Below, in pieces: positions 42,876-48,134 of a DNA stretch of 48,134 bases (positions are counted from its first letter, which is position 1; the number at the start of each line of letters is the position of its first letter). The notes under the pieces were generated by a model that saw only the letters and a list, made by a program, of their open reading frames with translations, had not been told where the DNA came from and did no database searches. The stretch is from positions 1 to 48,134 of the forward strand of contig NZ_JANIOC010000025.1 in assembly GCF_024733565.1 (NCBI RefSeq), given 5' to 3'. Both the position numbers and the translations under genes were made by a program. The DNA is from Rossellomorea sp. SC111 (lineage in GTDB: Bacteria > Bacillota > Bacilli > Bacillales > Bacillaceae_B).

Positions 42876-43742
42876 CTATTCATTCGCAATATCCCACGAA
42901 GGATAAAGAAGTGTCTCGGGAAAATAACTTAACGGCAGAAGATCGATCCGTTCTTCAAAAATATTCTGCAGCGTCCGGATCAATTGATGATCACCATTTC
43001 CATAGACAAGTATCTTCTCAGGGGCAAGGGACAATAAAGGGGCAATGGTGAATGAATCCACATATAAGGGGTGATTGGTGAGCAGCCGTTTATCGATCGC
43101 CTTCGTCAATTCCTGCCGTGTCACTTCTTTCATGTCTTCATCAAAGAAACGAAAGCCATAACCCGTCGAGTAAAGATGGACTGTGCGCATTTTCTGTTCT
43201 CTGGATGAGAGATATTCCCTGAGCATATGCACGAACATCTGATATTCCTGTTCCATCTTATATTCATCTATGGCCAGATCCAGCATCAGCAAAAGCCTCT
43301 CCTGAAGCTTCTTCAACCTGAACTTGCTGAACGAGTCGAATGAAATGGGGGCCTTCCCTTCCACCAGCAGCTCAAGGCCTGCATGTACGTATTCAGCCTC
43401 GTCCCATTCACCGATCAGCTCCAGCAACTCCGGCCGTTCCCCCATCCTCATCTCTGATACGATTTCTAATATTTGATTGACCTCATCACTATCTTCATAC
43501 AAATAATTTTCTCTCAGGGCTGATTCGGACCAGTCCATGCATTTATCATTCATGACGAATTTGGAAACACCGTTGAAAAGCTTTTCCCGCTCCTTGAAGA
43601 AGGGCGAAACCTCTATCGTCAGATTATAGTGAGTTGTATGTTGAAAGAGCGTTTCATGAAACCATGATTGGATGAATTCTTTATTGAGGTATTCTTGAAG
43701 CTTTACCGCATCACTTTTTTGCTTGAAAATAAATTCAATCAA
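42876..43742 (-). CDS. ytxC: Sporulation-associated protein YtxC
   Basis: A 288-residue protein matching YtxC, annotated in Bacillus as a putative sporulation protein. I chose TTG at 43742, 9 nt after AAGGAGG; the upstream start at 43766 lies in the ribosome-site region. No signal peptide or membrane segment is evident; it is rich in Glu and Leu and probably helical. Its function is unknown. It lies between dnaI and the thrS leader as in B. subtilis. Confidence 0.85.
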   Translation of the reverse strand: MIEFIFKQKSDAVKLQEYLNKEFIQSWFHETLFQHTTHYNLTIEVSPFFKEREKLFNGVSKFVMNDKCMDWSESALRENYLYEDSDEVNQILEIVSEMRMGERPELLELIGEWDEAEYVHAGLELLVEGKAPISFDSFSKFRLKKLQERLLLMLDLAIDEYKMEQEYQMFVHMLREYLSSREQKMRTVHLYSTGYGFRFFDEDMKEVTRQELTKAIDKRLLTNHPLYVDSFTIAPLLSLAPEKILVYGNGDHQLIRTLQNIFEERIDLLPLSYFPETLLYPSWDIANE

Positions 43743-43842
43743 ACTTTCTCGCCTCCTTAAACCCAATTCCCTGATTTATATATATGGGAGGCTTGTATAA
43801 ATTAGAAGTTGATGCAGGAAATTCTTTTGGCTGATCAAAAAA

Positions 43843-43876
43843 AGGAAAGGGAACCGCATACGCGACTCCCTTTCCT
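43843..43876 (-). terminator. Terminator of dnaB-dnaI
   Basis: AGGAAAGGGA pairs with TCCCTTTCCT around a 14-nt loop, followed by seven T on the minus strand, just after the dnaI stop. Confidence 0.92.
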
Positions 43877-43881
43877 ACAAA

Positions 43882-44826
43882 CTATTCCCTTCGATTCCGC
43901 CCGTCAATCAACACAGGCTTAGATAAATATTTAATCCGCTCCATGATCCGCGCAGCCTTCAATTTCTCTTCTTCCCCGCGCTGGCTGTACGTTAAATGGT
44001 GGGTCAGCTCGTTGAAGTTGAAGTTGGAGGTAAAGAATGTAGGCAGATTCTCAAGCATCCTGTACTGGAGGATCGTGCCGAGGATTTCATCCCTTCCCCA
44101 GCTGGACATGGTTTCCGCTCCGATGTCATCAAGCATGAGGATCGGTGCTGATTTTACCATCTCCAGCTTTTCATTCACCGTATTATCACCGAGTGAAGAC
44201 TTGATTTCCCTGAAGAACTCAGGAACATATACAATCAAAGATCCGATCTTTTTCTCAGCAAGTTCATTGGCCATGGCGCCTAGCAGATAGGACTTGCCCA
44301 CTCCGAACTTCCCGTAAAAATAGAGACCCTTCATTTTCGTCCCTTCTGTATACGTCTCTACGAAATTCTTCGCAAGGCGCACCGCTTCCAGACGGCTTTT
44401 CGAATCAAGATCAAGAGTCTGAAAGGAGGCCTGCAAGATATCCTTAGGTACGTAAAGACTTTTAATCAGACGCTGGGCACTCGTTCTTTCATCATGGATG
44501 ACTTTCCGCGGGCAGCGATGATAATCGATGTCAATGGTGTTTCCCCTGATCACCAGATGAGGGTCATACCCTTCCATCATGTTCTTGCATTCCTGCAAAG
44601 AAGGACAGTACCGGCATTCCTTGCTTTGAGAGATGTACTCATATAGTTTCATCAGGCTTTCATTGACCATTTCAGCCGTTACCCGGCCTTCATTCCTGCG
44701 GATAAAATCTTTTACATCATTGTTTTCTAATATCTCTTTTTTCATTTGTTCATATCGCTGTTGAAATGACCCGGAAGTCGCCAGCCTTTTTAAGGTGTTA
44801 TTGATTTTCTCCACGGTTTTGTTCAC
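43882..44826 (-). CDS. dnaI: Primosomal helicase loader DnaI
   Basis: A 314-residue AAA+ protein that loads the replicative helicase DnaC at oriC and at restart sites. The N-terminal zinc-binding domain shows C71, C74, C80, H90, H103 and C105; the AAA+ domain has Walker A GKFGVGKS (172-179), Walker B PILMLDDIG and the arginine-bearing LTYSQRGEEEKLKAARIMERIKYL near the end. The start is GTG at 44826, directly following the dnaB stop (TAGGTG), which suggests translational coupling. Second gene of dnaB-dnaI. Confidence 0.96.
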   Translation of the reverse strand: MNKTVEKINNTLKRLATSGSFQQRYEQMKKEILENNDVKDFIRRNEGRVTAEMVNESLMKLYEYISQSKECRYCPSLQECKNMMEGYDPHLVIRGNTIDIDYHRCPRKVIHDERTSAQRLIKSLYVPKDILQASFQTLDLDSKSRLEAVRLAKNFVETYTEGTKMKGLYFYGKFGVGKSYLLGAMANELAEKKIGSLIVYVPEFFREIKSSLGDNTVNEKLEMVKSAPILMLDDIGAETMSSWGRDEILGTILQYRMLENLPTFFTSNFNFNELTHHLTYSQRGEEEKLKAARIMERIKYLSKPVLIDGRNRRE

Positions 44827-46215
44827 CTACTTCCGAAAATTTTTAAGCTCTTCTTCGAGTTTTTTCTTTTCTGCTTCGAAGTCGTATCCTTCAACAGTGG
44901 TTTCGGATTCTTCCGCCGTATCGTCTTCCTTGAACCAGTCCGGAAGCTTCTCGGTACGGATCGGTTTTCTCCGCCTGTTCGATTTCGTCTCCTTCTTGCC
45001 TTCAGCCCACTCAAGATACTGTTTGTGTTCATTCTTCGCAAGTATCATCGCTTCACTTGCCGATGTCACTTTTTTCCTGGACCAGTGTGAGGCGATCTTC
45101 TCCATATATCCCTTCGTGAGCTTCATGTCTGTTTTTAACAGCACATATTGGATCAGCACATTCATCACGCCCATCGGCAGCTTCTGTGACATGAGAACTT
45201 CCTCGACGGCTTGCAGATCAGCTTTTGAGGGGGATCCGCCATTGGATATATCCGATAATACGTCCTTTGGTGACGTCGTTTCCAGGTAATCGATGAGCTC
45301 TTCTTCCTGGGTAAGGGGTTTATCCCGTTCCACAGGCTTCTTCGTTTCCACTCTCGTCGTCAAGTCAGGCAGTTGATCTCCCGTTTGCATACCATACCAG
45401 TCCCGGGCCGTTTTACGGAGCAATTCGATATCAATCGTATCATCCGCATCCAATGAGCTTAAGACGATATTCTTCATTTGAAGAGGATCGATCCCGTACA
45501 GATAGCTCAGCTTCAATACCGTTTCCTTCACTTTCGGCGTAAAGGCTTTGCGGGGGACCATGGATTCCGATAAACCTGCCAGCAGCAGAGAAAAATCAAA
45601 ATCGATCTCATCCAGGGCAAGTCCATCATTTTTGCCGTATTTCATATATTGTTCACCTGATCCGGTTTCCGAATCCACATTCGCGTCATGATGAAGGAAA
45701 TTAATTGGTTCAGACGTGAAGACATCTTGGAATGATCGGGTAATGTCGGTGTACTGACTTTTATCAGCAGACACGTCTGTAAAAAATTTCTTCAAACGCA
45801 AATAATGGGTCCGGCCGATCTTTCGGTATAAATACACATTAAGCATGCCATCATGAAAGAATTCCTGAGGAGAGAGGGGGGGCTGCAGTTCATAAAGAAA
45901 ACGGCGGTCTTCATCATCCCTTTTTTCATAAACCTTCAATAATCCGATTCCTTCAAGCTTCATCCTTGCTTCGTAAACGTCCTGAAGATTGACGGACAGG
46001 ACGTTCATCAGATGATAATGGGTCGAATCCGTCGACCAGAGCCGATTTTCCTCCACTTCTCCCCATAGACTCATATAGAGGCTGTAGCAAACGGAACCGA
46101 TTAAAGGCTGGTATAGAAACGTAATGATTTTCCGGTCATATTCCTGAAGCATCCCATATGTACCTACCGTGTAGTGATCGATTGGCTGTATTTCATTCCA
46201 ATGCTTCTTCATCAT
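44827..46215 (-). CDS. dnaB: Replication initiation and membrane attachment protein DnaB
   Basis: A 462-residue Gram-positive primosome protein (unrelated to E. coli DnaB helicase) that acts with DnaD and DnaI to load the helicase and links the origin to the membrane. The N-terminal DDBH1 region is winged-helix-like (about 1-180: MLQEYDRKIITFLYQPLIGSVCYSLYMSLWGEVEENRLW) and the C-terminal DDBH2 (DnaD-like) lies at about 290-400 (EELIDYLETTSPKDVLSDISNGGSPSKADLQAVEEVLMSQKLP). The highly charged tail (RRRKPIRTEKLPDWFKEDD...) is usual. Co-transcribed with dnaI. Confidence 0.95.
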   Translation of the reverse strand: MMKKHWNEIQPIDHYTVGTYGMLQEYDRKIITFLYQPLIGSVCYSLYMSLWGEVEENRLWSTDSTHYHLMNVLSVNLQDVYEARMKLEGIGLLKVYEKRDDEDRRFLYELQPPLSPQEFFHDGMLNVYLYRKIGRTHYLRLKKFFTDVSADKSQYTDITRSFQDVFTSEPINFLHHDANVDSETGSGEQYMKYGKNDGLALDEIDFDFSLLLAGLSESMVPRKAFTPKVKETVLKLSYLYGIDPLQMKNIVLSSLDADDTIDIELLRKTARDWYGMQTGDQLPDLTTRVETKKPVERDKPLTQEEELIDYLETTSPKDVLSDISNGGSPSKADLQAVEEVLMSQKLPMGVMNVLIQYVLLKTDMKLTKGYMEKIASHWSRKKVTSASEAMILAKNEHKQYLEWAEGKKETKSNRRRKPIRTEKLPDWFKEDDTAEESETTVEGYDFEAEKKKLEEELKNFRK

Positions 46216-46282
46216 AGTTGGATTCTACCTTTCAATAAATAAAGAGAAAAGAGCCAAAGAATTCCATCTTCAGCTCATTCTT

Positions 46283-46738
46283 CTACTCTTTTTTTATTAA
46301 TTCTTTTAATTCGTCTATAAATACATTAATATCCTTAAATTGTCGATATACGGATGCAAAACGGACATATGCCACTTCATCAACTTTCGCAAGGTGATCC
46401 ATGACCATCTCACCGATCTTCACAGATTCCACTTCAGAGGCACCTTGATTCCGCAGGTCCTTTTCAATATCTGTTGAGATCTTTTCTAATCTTTCAAGAG
46501 GTACCGGGCGCTTCTCACAGGCCTTGATCAGTCCCCTCAGAATCTTCTCTCGACTAAACTCTTCTCTGACCCCTTCTTTTTTCACCACAATTAAAGGTAG
46601 CTCTTCAACCTTCTCAAAGGTCGTGAAGCGAAACGTACATTCTTCACATTCTCTTCTTCTCCTGATGGATCGTCCTTCATCAGCAGGTCGTGAGTCCACC
46701 ACTCGGGTACCATTATGCTGGCAAGACGGGCATTTCAT
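46283..46738 (-). CDS. nrdR: Transcriptional repressor NrdR
   Basis: NrdR represses ribonucleotide reductase genes when dATP is high. I chose ATG at 46738 (151 residues, MKCPSC), 8 nt after GGAG; the frame stays open upstream to 46801 without a ribosome site. The zinc ribbon C3, C6, C31, C34 comes first, followed by the ATP-cone domain (from about residue 45: [24 protein letters not shown]). Upstream of dnaB as in B. subtilis (ytcG). Confidence 0.97.
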   Translation of the reverse strand: MKCPSCQHNGTRVVDSRPADEGRSIRRRRECEECTFRFTTFEKVEELPLIVVKKEGVREEFSREKILRGLIKACEKRPVPLERLEKISTDIEKDLRNQGASEVESVKIGEMVMDHLAKVDEVAYVRFASVYRQFKDINVFIDELKELIKKE

Positions 46739-46820
46739 AATATCAGCTCCGTTATTACATACTATTATCTTCATCATATAAAAAAGCTGTGACTTACACA
46801 AGCTTCTATCGGATTTACCG

Positions 46821-47201
46821 TTATTTCACTTTTTTCAATTCGCTATCAAGCTGGTGATAGTAATGATTGATCTGCGCTTTTAAAACGGTATATGTACCAA
46901 AGATCTTTCCTTTATCCGCACTGATCTTGAAATCGACTGCCGTTTCAAGCGGCCGCACCGTGATGACCGTGGCAACGATAAATAATTGAGGCGTCCCGTT
47001 TTTACGGACCGTGATTTCCCCTCTGTCCTTGGACTGGGAAATCACCTCATATTCTGACGACGAGAACAATCCAAGCACTGCATTAAACGCACCTTGATGC
47101 ATGGATTTATAATAGCGGGATTGCAGTTCCTTATCTTCATGCTGGTCGGATGTCTCACACTCCGATTGAAATCGCTTTAACAGGGTACGTATTCCACTCA
47201 T
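46821..47201 (-). CDS. Conserved cytosolic protein of unknown function
   Basis: A 126-residue protein with no signal peptide or membrane segment. The N-terminus is helical and charged; the centre ([50 protein letters not shown]) looks like a mainly beta, DUF1499-like or cystatin-like fold but I do not recognise a family. I recall such a gene between speD and nrdR in other Bacillaceae, which suggests a conserved but uncharacterised role. The ATG at 47201 follows AGGGAGGAAC; the gene is followed by nrdR about 80 nt on. No function is proposed. Confidence 0.75.
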   Translation of the reverse strand: MSGIRTLLKRFQSECETSDQHEDKELQSRYYKSMHQGAFNAVLGLFSSSEYEVISQSKDRGEITVRKNGTPQLFIVATVITVRPLETAVDFKISADKGKIFGTYTVLKAQINHYYHQLDSELKKVK

Positions 47202-47291
47202 ATCAAGTTCCTCCCTTTAGTTACCCTTATTTTACACGAAAAGGCACGATTGAAAAACCCATAAGTAATACACGTTGAACGCACGAAAAAA

Positions 47292-47318
47292 AAGAGATGC
47301 ATGAAACACGCATCTCTT
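47292..47318 (-). terminator. Terminator of speD
   Basis: AAGAGATGC pairs with GCATCTCTT around a 9-nt loop 17 nt after the speD stop, followed by eight T on the minus strand. Confidence 0.93.
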
Positions 47319-47334
47319 CTCTAGTTATTATCGA

Positions 47335-47715
47335 TTAAAGGGCTTGAGCCTGGGACTTCTTCACTTGCACAGGACCCATTCCACGCGGTAATTCAATTGT
47401 TTCGCGTGTGTCAGCACCAAGAGCATCTGCAATATATTCAGCAGCGATATTAGGATCTAAATCACCGCAAGTATATACATCAATACTGGCATAACCATGT
47501 TCAGGAAAGCTGTGGATGGTTAAATGTGATTCTGAGATGATCACCACTCCACTCACACCTTGAGGAGCAAATTTATGAAAAGCTACCTCACGCACTTCTG
47601 CACCTGACTTAAGCGCAGCATCTACGAATGTTTTCTCAATTCCAACTACATCGTTTAATTTTTCAAAATCGCAACCCCATAATTCAGAGATTACATGACG
47701 TCCCATTGTTTCCAT
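47335..47715 (-). CDS. speD: S-adenosylmethionine decarboxylase proenzyme
   Basis: SpeD (SpeH type) makes decarboxylated AdoMet for spermidine synthesis. The 126-residue proenzyme cleaves itself between E62 and S63 in [17 protein letters not shown]63 becomes the pyruvoyl group, and H68 and C83 (YTCGD) complete the active site. This is the short prokaryotic class 1B form. The start (METMGRHVI) is the same as in B. subtilis; the ribosome site AAAGGGGGAAA is 10 nt upstream. An unusual structured leader lies upstream (47716-47866). Confidence 0.97.
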   Translation of the reverse strand: METMGRHVISELWGCDFEKLNDVVGIEKTFVDAALKSGAEVREVAFHKFAPQGVSGVVIISESHLTIHSFPEHGYASIDVYTCGDLDPNIAAEYIADALGADTRETIELPRGMGPVQVKKSQAQAL

Positions 47716-47866
47716 TTTCGTATTTCCCCCTTTGACATGATTTTTTTCGTCAAAATGAACGAATCCTTTGGCAAAATCTTAACTACCACGGGGGAAAGTT
47801 AGTCCGAAGAGGTCCTAACCCTTTAAGTAGTTAAATCAGTATTCATTTGCTAATAAGAAGTTCACG
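47716..47866 (-). promoter_or_regulatory. Structured 5' leader of speD, possible translational switch
   Basis: On the minus strand the leader has TTAACTAC / GTAGTTAA (47827-47834 with 47780-47787) enclosing AAAGGGTTAG ... CTAACTTTCCCCC. The UUUCCCCC at 47790-47797 is exactly complementary to GGGGGAAA (47723-47730), which is the speD Shine-Dalgarno region. Either pairing excludes the other: if UUUCCCCC pairs in the upstream stem, the ribosome site is free. No T-run is present, so control would act on translation. I do not recognise this as a known riboswitch class. Confidence 0.55.
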
Positions 47867-47872
47867 AAAAAT

Positions 47873-47901
47873 AGTATACTTTGTTTAAAACTCTTTTGCA
47901 A
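47873..47901 (-). promoter_or_regulatory. SigA promoter of speD
   Basis: On the minus strand TTGCAA (47896-47901), 17 nt, TATACT (47873-47878). Transcription should begin near 47866, giving a leader of about 150 nt. Confidence 0.8.
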
Positions 47902-48000
47902 TAAATATTTATAAAGTTTTTAAACCATACAAAAAGGAATATCATTTTCACCTTTTTAAGTAAAGAGCATAATAGAGATATCTCGTATTGTTTGAAGACC

Positions 48001-48061
48001 GTTCCTTTCCGCTTCAGGCACTTGCTTTCCGGCGGGGCGTGAGTTGAGCCTCCTCGGGCTT
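48001..48061 (+). repeat. Half of the GC-rich palindromic repeat, cut by an IS
   Basis: GTTCCTTTCCGCTTCAGGCA, then TTGCTTTCCGGCGGGGCG, then GAGCCTCCTCGGGCT match the first half of the elements at 6028-6154 and 33474-33600. The element stops at about 48061 where the IS left end begins. The half at 76-141 is the same half in the opposite orientation. Confidence 0.72.
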
Positions 48062-48134
48062 GAGTTGCACCCCTATTGTTGGACACCCCAACCAACAATA
48101 GGAGGTACCAGCACATATGGCCAAGTTTACTCAA
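48062..48134 (+). mobile_element. Left end of an IS3-type insertion sequence
   Basis: The likely terminal repeat TGCACCCCTATTGTTGGACAC (about 48066-48086) resembles the right end at 51-75. It is followed by AGGAGGT (48100-48106), then the start of a reading frame. The window ends 15 nt after the first codon, so the rest of the IS is outside. Confidence 0.6.
48117..48134 (+). CDS. Start of an IS3-family OrfA (partial)
   Basis: ATG-GCC-AAG-TTT-ACT-CAA (M-A-K-F-T-Q) begins 10 nt after a perfect AGGAGGT. M-A-K-F is a frequent start of IS3-family OrfA (helix-turn-helix) proteins. Only six codons are visible before the window ends, so the identification depends on the terminal-repeat similarity. 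Confidence 0.5.

Noticed and set aside
47862..48134. 90-codon minus-strand frame running into the window edge
   Set aside because: It crosses the speD promoter, the half-repeat and the IS end; not a plausible gene.

Overview
This window is a stretch of Gram-positive Bacillaceae chromosome. Gene order and protein sequences follow the Bacillus subtilis segment sdhBAC-yslB-lysC-uvrC-trxA-etfAB-fadB-fadR-lcfA-yshE-mutS2-polX-cvpA-zapA-rnhC-pheTS-ysgA-sspI-ysdC-ysdB-ysdA-rplT-rpmI-infC-thrS-ytxC-dnaI-dnaB-nrdR-speD. A spore protein gene (sspI), strong GGAGG ribosome sites, T-boxes and a lysine riboswitch fit this. The species is not certain; a marine or soil Bacillus relative such as Rossellomorea is my guess. 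Nearly all genes lie on the minus strand.

Layout. Both ends of the window stop inside IS3-type insertion sequences, and each IS end abuts half of a GC-rich palindromic repeat that occurs intact twice inside (about 6.03 and 33.5 kb). From the left: succinate dehydrogenase (0.2-3.4 kb); yslB; lysine-riboswitch-controlled aspartokinase with an internal start for its beta subunit; uvrC. From 7.97 to 17.0 kb lies an accessory block that I do not expect between uvrC and trxA in B. subtilis: a GT-C type membrane glycosyltransferase; an FTR1-type iron permease with a membrane-anchored helical partner behind a near-perfect Fur box; a four-gene operon (UDP-sugar epimerase, LPG-synthase-like flippase, membrane phosphodiesterase/phosphatase, GT2 glycosyltransferase); and a Fur-box-preceded lipoprotein that appears to be a paralogue of the permease partner.

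The rest is core genome: thioredoxin, the fatty-acid degradation operon with a FadR operator (17-23 kb), DNA repair and division genes (23-29 kb), PheRS under a Phe T-box (30-34 kb), a mixed group including a SigW-promoted ysdB (34-39 kb), the infC-rpmI-rplT operon with an AUU-start infC and an attenuator leader (39-40.4 kb), ThrRS under a Thr T-box (40.5-42.9 kb), the primosome genes dnaB-dnaI, nrdR, and speD (43-48 kb).

The observations I consider most worth following are the two Fur-linked helical-repeat surface proteins in the accessory block; a structured speD leader whose UUUCCCCC segment is exactly complementary to the speD Shine-Dalgarno region; a 27-residue membrane-protein gene overlooked behind yshE; a 50-bp tandem array between rnhC and pheT; and the IS/half-palindrome junctions at the two edges.
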